A stretch of DNA of 43,428 nucleotides from an uncultured Woeseiaceae bacterium (GTDB lineage Bacteria > Pseudomonadota > Gammaproteobacteria > Steroidobacterales > Woeseiaceae). Position 1 is the stretch's first letter, and every line of letters begins with the position of its first letter. Positions 24,536 through 33,114 of this stretch are shown piece after piece. Made by a program: the position numbers and the translations under genes. The notes below the pieces were generated by a model. The model was not told where the DNA came from, did not search any database, and saw nothing but the letters and a program-made list of their open reading frames with translations. The DNA is taken from the NCBI GenBank assembly GCA_945788625.1, contig CALZMQ010000039.1:1-43428 (forward strand). The letters are read 5' to 3'.

Positions 24536-25788
24536 AAATACCAGGCGATCTGGGCAAACAGTCCCGGGCCGCCGGACAGGTACCGCCCCGCCAGTCCCGA
24601 ATCTATGCCGCCAAACTCCGTCCCGTTCGGGCCGAGCGGCAGGTTGACGCTGGCGAGAAAAGTCATGTCGTCCGACAGGCTGTAATTCGACACGAGCTGG
24701 AACAAGGCACTCGGATCCGAGACGTTGGCGAGAACGGTCGGCGTCAACCCCCACAGCGGTGTGATTTCGATGAGCACGCTGCCGGCAACATAGTGCCGGC
24801 CCAGCGCGAACAACTCACCACGCACCAACCGGGCCAGCAACTCCGGATTGCCGGTGACGTTGCCGGGATCGTACCTGCCGTCCTGCTGGCCGAATCCGTT
24901 GAAGTAGTACTCGAGCGCACCGCTCATGTTCCTGTCGAACCAGTTCCACGAATAGGTGATATTGGTCACGAACTGTACTCGGGTGTCCGAGTCCGTGCGG
25001 GCGGCAACGACATCAGCGCGCCAGATCGCGCCGCCGATGCTGCGGCTGCCGCCGAGTCCGACGACGGTGTCACCGTAACTGTCTGCTAGCAGCAGGTCGT
25101 ATTCCGCCTCCCCGGCGAATCCGTGGTACTTGATGGCCACGGTTGCCTGGTTGGACTCGACGTCGCCACTCAGAAGACTGCGACGCGCGACATATGACGC
25201 TTGCACATCGTCGCCGTTGTCACGCAAATACTGCAGATACAACATGTCGTCGCCGGCCTTGTACTCGGTATCGACCGTTGCGGGATCGAACGGGTTGACG
25301 AGGTCCATCGGCGCATAGAACAGGCCGTTGCCCCAGGACAGTGCCTGCCGGCCGAAGCGTACGACAGCCTTTTCGCTCGCGTAGCCGACCGTCAGTCGGT
25401 CGAGCCGATGCAGCAGCACGTTCTGTCCGCCCCGGTCGATAACGTCGGTCAGGTCGAAAAGACGGCGACTGTCGTCCGCGAGCCCGGCAAACAGCAGGTC
25501 GGCGCCGGCCGGCAGATCGCCGGCGATACCGAGATTGTCCGCGTGCAACGCCTGTAGCTGGTAGGCGAGATCGAACGACCAGGCCCCCGTGCTGTGGTTT
25601 ACATTCAGGCGCAGGTCGCCCGCGACGTCGAGAGAGTTGCTCCCGAGCACGTCGCGAAACAGGCTCTGGTCTGGATAGGACCTCGCGGTCGATTGCAGTT
25701 TTCCGTGCCCGCCGTATTCCGTGTTTCTGTCATCGGCACATACCGATGCGGACAACAGCAGTAATGCGATGACGGCTCTATGCAGCAT
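24532..25788 (-). CDS. Outer-membrane beta-barrel protein of a Lol-like export operon
   Basis: 418 residues from the ATG at 25788 (GAG upstream; overlaps the ATPase gene end by 11 bases; an ATG at 25803 is the alternative). A signal peptide (LHRAVIALLLLSASVCA) is followed by a chain made of alternating hydrophobic strands and polar turns and ending in Trp-Tyr-Phe, a typical barrel-assembly signal. Segments such as RFGRQALSWGNGLFYAPMDLVNPFDP resemble porin-like barrels of the DUF1302/alginate-export kind. I do not claim a named family. It is the last gene of an operon with an ABC transporter and a LolA-like protein, so it is the likely outer-membrane partner or exit of that system. Confidence 0.8.
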   Translation of the reverse strand: MLHRAVIALLLLSASVCADDRNTEYGGHGKLQSTARSYPDQSLFRDVLGSNSLDVAGDLRLNVNHSTGAWSFDLAYQLQALHADNLGIAGDLPAGADLLFAGLADDSRRLFDLTDVIDRGGQNVLLHRLDRLTVGYASEKAVVRFGRQALSWGNGLFYAPMDLVNPFDPATVDTEYKAGDDMLYLQYLRDNGDDVQASYVARRSLLSGDVESNQATVAIKYHGFAGEAEYDLLLADSYGDTVVGLGGSRSIGGAIWRADVVAARTDSDTRVQFVTNITYSWNWFDRNMSGALEYYFNGFGQQDGRYDPGNVTGNPELLARLVRGELFALGRHYVAGSVLIEITPLWGLTPTVLANVSDPSALFQLVSNYSLSDDMTFLASVNLPLGPNGTEFGGIDSGLAGRYLSGGPGLFAQIAWYF

Positions 25789-26473
25789 CTTGCTCGATGT
25801 CATCGACGATGCGCCCGTCGAGCATTCGAATCAGCCGCTTCGCGTAGCGCATGACGCGCTGGTCATGAGTGGCCAGTATGAACGTCGTGTTGTGGTGCCG
25901 GTTGAGTTCCGTAAACAGCGCCATGAGCTCGTCCGCGGTTTTCGAGTCGAGGTTGGCGGTCGGCTCATCCGCCAGCACGAGCGCCGGCCGCGACACGATC
26001 GCGCGCGCGACGGCAACACGCTGCTGCTGGCCGCCCGACATTTCGGCCGGACGCCGGTCTTCCAGGCCCTGGAGTCCCACTTCCTCGAGGATGGCCAGCG
26101 ATTGCTCGCGGCGCTGCGTGGCTGGTACGCCCTGCACCTGCATGACGAACTCGACATTCTCTTGCGCCGTCAGCACGGGGATCAGGTTGTAGGCCTGAAA
26201 GACGAATCCGATATTGGCGAGACGCAGGTCGGCCAGCTCGCCCTTGCTCATTTGATCGATGCGCTGCTCGGCAACCCAGACTTCGCCGCTGTCGGGAATA
26301 TCGAGACCGCCAATAGCGTTCAGCAGGGTCGTCTTGCCGCCGCCCGATGGCGCGGAAAGGCAAACGAAGCCGCCCTCTTCAATTTCGACGCTGACGTGAT
26401 CGAGCGCCTTGATATCCTGATCGCCCTGCCGATAGGTCTTGCAGAGATCCACACAACGTACAGCCGTCATCAT
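25778..26473 (-). CDS. ABC transporter ATPase, LolD/MacB type
   Basis: 231 residues from ATG 26473, which overlaps the permease stop as ATGA; ATG 26470 is equally possible. Walker A is APSGGGKTT (41-49), the signature is SGGQQQR (146-152), Walker B is LVLADE with E170, and the H-loop is LATHD. The Q-loop FQAYNLIPVLTAQENV and overall size match the LolD/FtsE/MacB subgroup, which powers FtsX-fold permeases and does not pump substrates through a classical channel. The frame remains open upstream to 26626, but that overlaps the permease. It serves the two permeases encoded just before it. Confidence 0.94.
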   Translation of the reverse strand: MMTAVRCVDLCKTYRQGDQDIKALDHVSVEIEEGGFVCLSAPSGGGKTTLLNAIGGLDIPDSGEVWVAEQRIDQMSKGELADLRLANIGFVFQAYNLIPVLTAQENVEFVMQVQGVPATQRREQSLAILEEVGLQGLEDRRPAEMSGGQQQRVAVARAIVSRPALVLADEPTANLDSKTADELMALFTELNRHHNTTFILATHDQRVMRYAKRLIRMLDGRIVDDIEQDAA

Positions 26474-27702
26474 CCCACCTTTGTTATCGCTTCGACCGGT
26501 TCGTAGCGCGACGCGCGCCAGGCCGGTGACAAGCTCGCAAGAAAACCGAGTATCAACACGACGACGTTGGCGAGCACTACGTCGTACAAGTACAGCTTCG
26601 GGTACAACACGCTCGGGGCGCCCCACATGTTCATGCCCTCGGCCACGACTGAAACGTCGATGCCATCCTGCAGCGGCTGCACAGTGGCGTAAGTAAGCGC
26701 ATCCCCTATTGCAAGACCAACCGCGAGCAGCAACATGGACTCGATGATTATCTGGCCGAGAATGCTCGCCGGTTTCATACCGAGCGCGAGCATGAGGCCA
26801 ATCTCGCGGACCCGTTCAAATACGGCCATGACGAGCGTGTTGACCAGGCCGAATGAGAGGGCCAGGAAGATAACGACAACCCAGACCAGGACGAATCCGT
26901 CCATCACCTTGAGCATCGTGCCGAGATACGTGTCAATCTCGTGCCAGCGACTCACTTTCAGCGTGCCGTCGACGGCTGCAACGACCCGTTCATAGGTGGG
27001 TTCGACGTCCCGGTAGTCATCACCCAGGAAAACGACCTCGATTGTCGCATCGCCAATACGCAACATTTTCTGCGCGGCTTTCCTGCTGATGAACACGAAG
27101 GTCTCTTCGAAAGCCGGCATGTTGGCCGTAAACAGGCCAACGACACGAAAACCGCGATCGGCAATCTCGTTCTCAGGATCCTGGCTCATCAGCACGACGC
27201 GCTTGCCAAGCTCTGTGTCGAGCTTGTCCGCAAGTTTCCTGCCGATGACAATGCCGGTATCCTCAGCGCTTTCGAGAAACCGGCCTTCGACCTCGTCGTA
27301 TGACACGAATGAAAACTCGCGCTCGGCCATGGGGTCGATGCCAAGCAGCGTCACACCTCGCGACTCGTACTCGCTCGAGATGACGGCCGGCACTTTCACC
27401 CGGCTCGCCCAGGCCTTGAAACCCAGCGACGCGAATCTGTCGGCAAGCTCGTTCTCGCCCAGCAGAATTCGGTTCGAGACACTGGGATCGTCGAGATACT
27501 GTGGATTGTGAACCTGCACGTGGCCCGGCAGGACGCTGATGCCGTCCAATATCATCTGGTCGACCATGCCACGAGAGAGGGCCGTCATAAACATCATTGC
27601 CCATGCCCCGATCGATATCGCACTCAACATGATGATCGTGCGCCGGTGATTGCGCCAAAGATAACGCCACGCGAGACGCGTCAGGACCGGCAACATGCGC
27701 AT
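26470..27702 (-). CDS. FtsX/LolC-type ABC permease 1
   Basis: 410 residues with the MacB/LolC layout. A first helix follows a basic start (RLAWRYLWRNHRRTIIMLSAISIG), then comes a large periplasmic domain (about 45-270) and three C-terminal helices (VWVVVIFLALSFGLVNTLVMAVFERVREIG, the FtsX motif region). It overlaps the second permease gene and the ATPase gene by a few bases. A heterodimer of two related but distinct permeases with one ATPase is the LolCDE-like arrangement. An in-frame ATG at 27696 is an alternative start. Confidence 0.92.
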   Translation of the reverse strand: MRMLPVLTRLAWRYLWRNHRRTIIMLSAISIGAWAMMFMTALSRGMVDQMILDGISVLPGHVQVHNPQYLDDPSVSNRILLGENELADRFASLGFKAWASRVKVPAVISSEYESRGVTLLGIDPMAEREFSFVSYDEVEGRFLESAEDTGIVIGRKLADKLDTELGKRVVLMSQDPENEIADRGFRVVGLFTANMPAFEETFVFISRKAAQKMLRIGDATIEVVFLGDDYRDVEPTYERVVAAVDGTLKVSRWHEIDTYLGTMLKVMDGFVLVWVVVIFLALSFGLVNTLVMAVFERVREIGLMLALGMKPASILGQIIIESMLLLAVGLAIGDALTYATVQPLQDGIDVSVVAEGMNMWGAPSVLYPKLYLYDVVLANVVVLILGFLASLSPAWRASRYEPVEAITKVG

Positions 27703-28931
27703 CAGTTGACCCTCATCGCTTCAACGGGATGCAAGCGGTGCAGGCGCAGCGCCGGATAGACGGCCGCCAGCAACGTGAAGAGGAAGACAACTGACGGACC
27801 CGTAATCGTGCTCAAAACCGTAACCTGCGGATATATCCTGGCAGGCAGGTTGAACATGGCCGCCATCTCTTCCATGCCCGGAATCGAAAGCCCGTTTACA
27901 GTAAACCAGTAAGTGAATATGGCTCCGAGGACGGCGCCGAGGATCATGCCCATCGCACCCATCATTGCAGTCTCGAGCATGACGAGGCGGCCAAGGCGTC
28001 CGGGCTTCAGCCCCAGGGACATGACAATACCGAATTCGTGAGTGCGCTCGAGTACCGACATCAATTGTGTGTTGAGGACACTGAAAGCGACCAGGATGAC
28101 GAGAATCCCGTACATGAAGAAAGCGCTGCTCATATCCGCCTGTATCGCTTGTTTCAGCCCCGGTTGCAGCGCATCCCAGTCATGCACAACGAGGTCCTCG
28201 TCAACAGGCAGCGCCGCGCTAATATCGGGGTGAAGCCGCTCCGCATCGCCGAGACTCGAGGTCATCACGACAACCTGGTGGCCTGACCCATCCATGTAGA
28301 AAACGTCCTGGAACAGGCGCAACGGAATGTGCGCGATGTTGCGGTCTATATCCGGTACGCCACTTTCGAATATGCCGATGATCGTGACGACGGCCGCAGC
28401 GAAAGACCCGTCCTTTCCGCTGCCCAGAAGCGTCAACTCGTTACCCTTCGACGTGCGCAGATTGCGAGCGAGCACGGAGCCGATTACGATTTCCGCGGCA
28501 TCGTCGTCGAGCAGGTACCTGCCGTCGCTGATCAGGCCCGGGATGCTCGATACACGCGGCTCGAACTGCGGTTCGACCCCGTAGATACCGATGCCAAAGC
28601 TGCGTTTCTCACTCGATGCCAGCCCGAACGCCATACCTCGTGCAGCGATCGTTTCGGTCTGGAACTCCTCCCTCAGCCTTGACGCGAGCGGTATGACGTC
28701 GGGCACCGTCTGCCGCATCTTCTGGTCGTCCTTGAATCCCTTCGCCTGCACCTGCATGTGGCCGGTGAAAATCTGCAGCGTGTTGTCGATCATCAACCCG
28801 TACATTCCGAACTGGATCGATATCATGAATACGAGCAGCACATTCGAGAACACCATCGCGCCGGTCGTCAGCCAGGTTCGTCGGGGTTGGCGCCACAGGT
28901 TGCGCCATGCGAGGCGCAGAACGATGTTCAT
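27702..28931 (-). CDS. FtsX/LolC-type ABC permease 2
   Basis: 409 residues with the same build as its neighbour: a basic start and first helix (RLAWRNLWRQPRRTWLTTGAMVFSN), a periplasmic domain with the GHMQVQAKGF segment, and three C-terminal helices containing LNTQLMSVLERTHEFGIVMSLG. Both permeases have an HVQVHN/HMQVQA-like motif about 60 residues in, so they are paralogues. Start ATG 28931 overlaps the LolA-like gene stop (ATGA). The pair plus ATPase looks like a dedicated Lol-type extractor and not the housekeeping LolCDE, because LolB and standard LolA are not alongside. Confidence 0.92.
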   Translation of the reverse strand: MNIVLRLAWRNLWRQPRRTWLTTGAMVFSNVLLVFMISIQFGMYGLMIDNTLQIFTGHMQVQAKGFKDDQKMRQTVPDVIPLASRLREEFQTETIAARGMAFGLASSEKRSFGIGIYGVEPQFEPRVSSIPGLISDGRYLLDDDAAEIVIGSVLARNLRTSKGNELTLLGSGKDGSFAAAVVTIIGIFESGVPDIDRNIAHIPLRLFQDVFYMDGSGHQVVVMTSSLGDAERLHPDISAALPVDEDLVVHDWDALQPGLKQAIQADMSSAFFMYGILVILVAFSVLNTQLMSVLERTHEFGIVMSLGLKPGRLGRLVMLETAMMGAMGMILGAVLGAIFTYWFTVNGLSIPGMEEMAAMFNLPARIYPQVTVLSTITGPSVVFLFTLLAAVYPALRLHRLHPVEAMRVN

Positions 28932-29677
28932 CTCGGATTACGCAGGTTCGACAGCGTGAAAAGGCTTTCCTTCAGTTCGATCTCGTACTCGACTTCGTTG
29001 ACGCCGATTTCCGTCCACTCGTCCGGCGTGTCGATTTTCGACATGCGTTGCCGCTTGGCAATCGTGCGGCCACCCATCTCCCCGATCTCCAGCGATTCGA
29101 GCGTTTTGACGAGTTCACCGTCCTGGTCGTAAAAAGCGTGTTCGAATACAACGTGGTCGTCGCGAATCTTCAGAACTTCCCTGCCCCACACCACGGGCGC
29201 ATCTTCGTGTGGTATCGACTCGATCTCGTAGACCGTAATGCCGTCGACTTCTTCCTCGCTGAGAATCGCATGATCGTATTGGTCGATGATGTCGTCCATG
29301 CGGGCGACGTCCTTGTTCGAAAAGTCGGAGCCCATCCAGCTCTGGCCCATCATCGATGACGGGATTTTGATGACGCGGTTCACCTTGGGCGAGTACGTCC
29401 ACATGCTGTTTTTGTCGGTCAGCGTGCCGTTGCCGCGGTCTTTCTTCGGCTCGATGACCCGGACCAGCGTCTGGTCCTGCCCCAGCGTCCAGGCACGCAT
29501 CGTCATCGAGCGCTCCCAGTCGGGGCGGTGTATCACCATGGTCATCTCGGTGTAGGAAGACAGGCCACGCCAGTGATTGACGGCGTCGCGCACGATGTCT
29601 GTCGCCGTGCGCTCTTCGTCGGCTGCGAAAGCCGGCATTGCTAGCAGCAACAATGGCAGTAGGTTTCGTTTTCTCAT
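28928..29677 (-). CDS. LolA-like outer-membrane lipoprotein-sorting protein
   Basis: 249 residues from ATG 29677, which begins a clean signal peptide (MRKRNLLPLLLLAMPAFA); the frame continues to a TTG at 29692. The mature chain has the pattern of the 'outer membrane lipoprotein-sorting protein' group (PF17131-like). NSMWTYSPKVNRVIKIPSSM, the GQSWMGSDFSN stretch and a beta-rich repeat of amphipathic strands are visible. Homologues fold like LolA/LolB, half-barrels that carry a lipid or acylated partner. It is the first gene of the operon LolA-like, permease, permease, ATPase, barrel. By analogy it should ferry the substrate between inner and outer membrane. The substrate is unknown. Confidence 0.9.
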   Translation of the reverse strand: MRKRNLLPLLLLAMPAFAADEERTATDIVRDAVNHWRGLSSYTEMTMVIHRPDWERSMTMRAWTLGQDQTLVRVIEPKKDRGNGTLTDKNSMWTYSPKVNRVIKIPSSMMGQSWMGSDFSNKDVARMDDIIDQYDHAILSEEEVDGITVYEIESIPHEDAPVVWGREVLKIRDDHVVFEHAFYDQDGELVKTLESLEIGEMGGRTIAKRQRMSKIDTPDEWTEIGVNEVEYEIELKESLFTLSNLRNPR

Positions 29678-29684
29678 ACCGATT

Positions 29685-29712
29685 CTGACCAATACAGTAG
29701 GCTTTCGGTCAG
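29685..29712. promoter_or_regulatory. Inverted repeat, possible operator of the Lol-like operon
   Basis: CTGACC (29685-29690) and GGTCAG (29707-29712) form an inverted repeat with a 16-base spacer, and flanking bases are partly symmetric too (AATACTGACC on one side, ATTCTGACCAA on the other). It lies 8 bases upstream of the LolA-like start codon, where a repressor such as a TetR-family protein would block initiation. No regulator gene is adjacent. The rest of the divergent spacer 29713-29949 shows nothing else I can name. Confidence 0.4.
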
Positions 29713-29949
29713 TATTTCACATCCGTAGTTTCCGAGTCACGAGCGTGCGTTGCGGTACAAGGGCGCTTGCGCCTTCGTCATGCCTTAATCGATGAGGCGA
29801 GAAGAGATCCGCGTCGGGCCAGATTCGAGGCCGCGTTCAAACGCTGAATCACCTGTCGCTCCGGCCTGAAATACGTGTTTCTCGCAATGGCGCTCCGGAC
29901 CGGCATCGATAGACTAAATGGCAGATAGACGAAGAAAAAGGACGGGGCT

Positions 29950-30405
29950 ATGTTCAGTATCGAGGCGATCATGAGTACCAACTTGATTACGGTAACGCCG
30001 TCCGCCACCTTGGCCGAAGCACGGACGCTAATGCACGACAACAGAATTCACCATATTCCGGTTGTCGCAGACGAAAAACTGGTCGGCCTGGTCACCCTTA
30101 CAAACGTATTGGCAGCAACCGACAGTTTTTTGCGCGACCCGAAAAACCGCATTCATGCGAACGAGATTGTGATCGAAGACACGATGGTTCGGGACGTCGC
30201 CACGGTCGACGTCAATGCGAGCCTGCGACAGGCCGCACTGTTTCTCGAAAAGCACAAGATCGGGTGCCTGCCCGTGATGAACGACGAGAAGCTGGTTGGA
30301 ATCATCACCGATACGGATTTCGTTGCCGTTGCCATCAACCTGCTGGAACAGATTGAAGAGACGGAACCCGTAGCGGAAGACTACGAGGACGTCGACGTCG
30401 CCTGA
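29950..30405 (+). CDS. CBS-domain pair protein
   Basis: 151 residues, almost entirely two CBS domains. The first is about 4-60 (MSTNLITVTPSATLAEARTLM, HHIPVVADEKLVGLVT), the second about 76-135 (MVRDVATVDVNASLRQAALFL, GCLPVMNDEKLVGIITDTDF). A short acidic tail follows. The ribosome site AGGACGGGG is upstream. Stand-alone CBS pairs bind adenine nucleotides and act as energy or redox sensors; the partner is unknown. Its 3' end overlaps the AI-2E family gene on the other strand by 25 bases. Confidence 0.93.
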   Translation: MFSIEAIMSTNLITVTPSATLAEARTLMHDNRIHHIPVVADEKLVGLVTLTNVLAATDSFLRDPKNRIHANEIVIEDTMVRDVATVDVNASLRQAALFLEKHKIGCLPVMNDEKLVGIITDTDFVAVAINLLEQIEETEPVAEDYEDVDVA

Positions 30406-31481
30406 TCCGGTTCACTTTCCTCTGCATCGGGTTCCTGCCGTAATGCATATTCGGCATCTCGCTCGGATCCGAGCAGAATCGCAACCCAGCGGGTACTTTC
30501 GGAACTCTCGAGCATCATCTTGAGCGTCATCGTCAACGGCACTGACAACAGCATGCCGACCGGACCGAAGACCCACCCCCAGAAGATGAGCCCGACAAAT
30601 ACGATCAGTGGCGAAATCCCGACGCCGTAGCCCATCAGACGCGGCTCCAGCAGGTTACCGAATATCACGTTGATTCCCGCGAATCCGATGGCCGTCGCTC
30701 CGGCCGCACCGGGACCCAACTGCACCAGCGCCAGCAGGACGGCGGGGACTGCCGCAATGATCGAACCGATCGTCGGTACGTAGTTGAACAGGAATGCAAG
30801 CATCGCCCACAACAACGGAAAATCGAGACCGATCGACCAGGTCAGGACGCCGGCGCACAAACCTGTCGCCATGCTGACGAGCGTTTTTATTCCGAGGTAT
30901 CGGCCGAGGTTGTGCAGGAACGCCTTGGCACCCTCAAGTGAATTCCCGGACCGCCCGAACGCCGCTGCGACCTTCGTTTGCACGCTCGACGCTTCCAGCA
31001 GGATGAAGATCATCGTGAAGATGATCAGGAATGCGTTCGTCAAAACGTCTTTCAGGCTGTTGAGAATCGTGGCCACGAGACCCATGGCCCAGCCCGGATC
31101 GATCATGTCGCCCAGGCTGTCGATAGACTGGTCGCCGCGCAGGTTACGTCCGATAAAATCGACTACGCGGTCGACGATGATATCGAGGCGCGCCTGGTAA
31201 CCCGGCAACGCCGCGGTAAAGTCCCCGATGGACGTGCCCAGGATCGTGCCGACGGCGGCAAGCACGAGCATGATCATGGTGACGATGAGCAACGCCGCCA
31301 GGACCGACGGTACGCGCCTTTGTTGCAGCCAGAGCATTGGCCGGACCGTAATCAGCGCGAGAAAAACGGCGATCAGGAACGGCACCAATATCCTGGCAGC
31401 CATTTGCATGCCGTAAACCACGACGATTATGGCCGCGAGGCTGATTAGCGTGCTTCTCTTTTGCTCCGGTGTGGTTTCCAC
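30381..31481 (-). CDS. AI-2E family transporter (PerM/TqsA-type)
   Basis: 366 residues from GTG 31481; another in-frame GTG at 31520 would add 13 residues, and neither has a strong ribosome site. Eight hydrophobic segments are visible: two N-terminal pairs (IVVVYGMQMAARILVPFLIAVFLALI and a second around MIMLVLAAVGTILG), a soluble middle, and a C-terminal half with LLWAMLAFLFNYVPTIGS and FGPVGMLLSVPLTM. The FNYVP and GxxLSVP-like motifs are the AI-2E family signature. Members export AI-2 or act as Na+/H+ antiporters; the substrate here is not known. An acidic tail ends the protein. Confidence 0.9.
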   Translation of the reverse strand: METTPEQKRSTLISLAAIIVVVYGMQMAARILVPFLIAVFLALITVRPMLWLQQRRVPSVLAALLIVTMIMLVLAAVGTILGTSIGDFTAALPGYQARLDIIVDRVVDFIGRNLRGDQSIDSLGDMIDPGWAMGLVATILNSLKDVLTNAFLIIFTMIFILLEASSVQTKVAAAFGRSGNSLEGAKAFLHNLGRYLGIKTLVSMATGLCAGVLTWSIGLDFPLLWAMLAFLFNYVPTIGSIIAAVPAVLLALVQLGPGAAGATAIGFAGINVIFGNLLEPRLMGYGVGISPLIVFVGLIFWGWVFGPVGMLLSVPLTMTLKMMLESSESTRWVAILLGSERDAEYALRQEPDAEESEPDQATSTSS

Positions 31482-31553
31482 ACGAATTCCGTTTGGCGGC
31501 CGTTGCCGCGATGATCGCACAACGGCGGCCGGACCGCATGCCGTCCCTGCGGG

Positions 31554-31967
31554 CTACAGGTTAAAGCGTTTTCCGTTCGATTTCTTCGGCGTATACAGCT
31601 CGGCTTCTTCGCGCGTGAGCTGGTCGATTTTGACCGTCCAGCGCGCCAGGGATGAGCTTATTCGCAACTGGTACAAACCACTGGACCGAAATAGCTTGAC
31701 GCCGTTGCCTTTGCGCTTTGTGTGCAGGACACGCCCGACGTGTCGCCCCGTATGCGCCTCGACGAGGGAAATGTCGATTGCGACGCCCTGGTCGTAGTCA
31801 CTGTCGACGCGCCAGTCGAGCACCCAGGGCGACTCTACGCGGAAGATCGCGGTCGTCGTGTTGCCCGAGCCGCGGAATTCCTTAACGCGTTCGCCGGCGT
31901 TCGCTGTCGCGAATGTCGCGATCCAGAGGGCCGCCGCCGCCAATAAATATGTCGATAATCTTCGCAT
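31554..31967 (-). CDS. Small exported protein, unknown function
   Basis: 137 residues from ATG 31967, with GGAG upstream and a signal peptide (MRRLSTYLLAAAALWIATFATANA). The mature part (about 112 residues) is beta-rich with a basic C-terminus and no Cys. Segments such as TTTAIFRVESPWVLDWRVDSD and GLYQLRISSSLARWTV suggest a small sandwich-like domain. I do not recognise the family. It starts 20 bases after the dihaem cytochrome gene and may share its transcript. Confidence 0.75.
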   Translation of the reverse strand: MRRLSTYLLAAAALWIATFATANAGERVKEFRGSGNTTTAIFRVESPWVLDWRVDSDYDQGVAIDISLVEAHTGRHVGRVLHTKRKGNGVKLFRSSGLYQLRISSSLARWTVKIDQLTREEAELYTPKKSNGKRFNL

Positions 31968-31986
31968 CTCTGGCTCCATCGAGGTT

Positions 31987-33114
31987 TTAGCAGTCACCGC
32001 TCATGCCCGCTATCCAGTCGGAGATGAGTTTTACGCCTTCCCTATGCACGGTACTGCGTCCAAGTTCCGGCATCGCAATGGCCGGATCGCTGTGTTCCAT
32101 CCTGTACAGGAGGATCGAATCGCCGGGTCGCCCCGGATGTATATCGTACATCCGATCGCCACTGCCTCGCCCGACCGCTGTGGGCGATTTGCAGATACCA
32201 AAGTTGCGGTCGCGGGGCGCGTCGACGTCGAGGTGCAATCCCGAGGTATCCGCTGCGCCGCTCGAGTTATGGCAGTGCGCGCAATTGATGTCGAGGTAGG
32301 CCCGCGCCCGCTCATCCAGCGTTGCAGCACCGGGACCGGACCAACGTACACCCGCGGGCACATCGTCCTCCACTCCTGTCAGCATACCTTTTGATTCCCA
32401 TTGGGCGATTTGGTTCTGCGCCTGCCCGCCAAATTCGTAGCTGCGGTTGAGGTGACGCGCCTTGAGCCCGATCGGGCGAAGCTTTTTTTGCGTGTGATCC
32501 GGTGCATGGCAGCCTTCGCACTGGTTGGTATCGGGAACGACGTACAGGAACCGCTCGATATCGCTGCCGCCGACGAGTTGCATGTCACGAACGTCGCCGG
32601 CGATTTCGAGCCAGGCTTCGTTCTGCGCGTCGTTCCACACGTACGGGAACGCCCGCCAGCCATCCTCGTAGCGCACCAGCAGGCGCGTTTCCACCAGCAC
32701 GTAATCGTCGAGCCCCAGGCGCCCTTTGCGGTCCAGGCTCGCTTCGCGGTCGGCGCGGACGACGCGGTAGGACGAGGCCGACCAGTCAGCCGCCTTCTCG
32801 TAGTGAAACGTCTTGCTGATGATCGTGCCGACCGGGAAATCGAACTCCCGTTCGGAGTCGTAGACAGCCGTCGTGCCCGGCGGCAGCCAGACCGTACGCA
32901 TCTTCAACGCGTAATCGGAAAACAGCGGTGTATTCAGGCCGTAGGGAAGGACGTCGCCGTTCAATTCGAAATAGTCGCCGTCGGCAAGCACCACTCCCCA
33001 GGCACTGAGTTGCTCCGGAACCCGGTCGGCCGCGTGCACGACGACCGGCGGCGGTTGCCGGCCGCAGCCGGCTACCATTACGCCGCAGGCGAGAATCGAG
33101 GCGATCAGGCGCAT
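31987..33114 (-). CDS. Dihaem c-type cytochrome lipoprotein (SO2930/HNE_0200 family)
   Basis: 375 residues from ATG 33114, which overlaps the stop of the upstream beta-helix gene (TGATG). The signal peptide ends in VAGC with Cys17, and Gly follows, which predicts outer-membrane sorting. Two haem motifs are visible: CEGCH (199-203) and CAHCH (278-282). The long N-terminal part has DYALKMRTVWLPPG and FPVGTIISKTFHYE, as in the SO2930 family (HNE_0200 type), whose members are regularly next to a parallel beta-helix protein, as here. Function is unknown; electron transfer to an outer-surface partner is a guess. Confidence 0.88.
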   Translation of the reverse strand: MRLIASILACGVMVAGCGRQPPPVVVHAADRVPEQLSAWGVVLADGDYFELNGDVLPYGLNTPLFSDYALKMRTVWLPPGTTAVYDSEREFDFPVGTIISKTFHYEKAADWSASSYRVVRADREASLDRKGRLGLDDYVLVETRLLVRYEDGWRAFPYVWNDAQNEAWLEIAGDVRDMQLVGGSDIERFLYVVPDTNQCEGCHAPDHTQKKLRPIGLKARHLNRSYEFGGQAQNQIAQWESKGMLTGVEDDVPAGVRWSGPGAATLDERARAYLDINCAHCHNSSGAADTSGLHLDVDAPRDRNFGICKSPTAVGRGSGDRMYDIHPGRPGDSILLYRMEHSDPAIAMPELGRSTVHREGVKLISDWIAGMSGDC

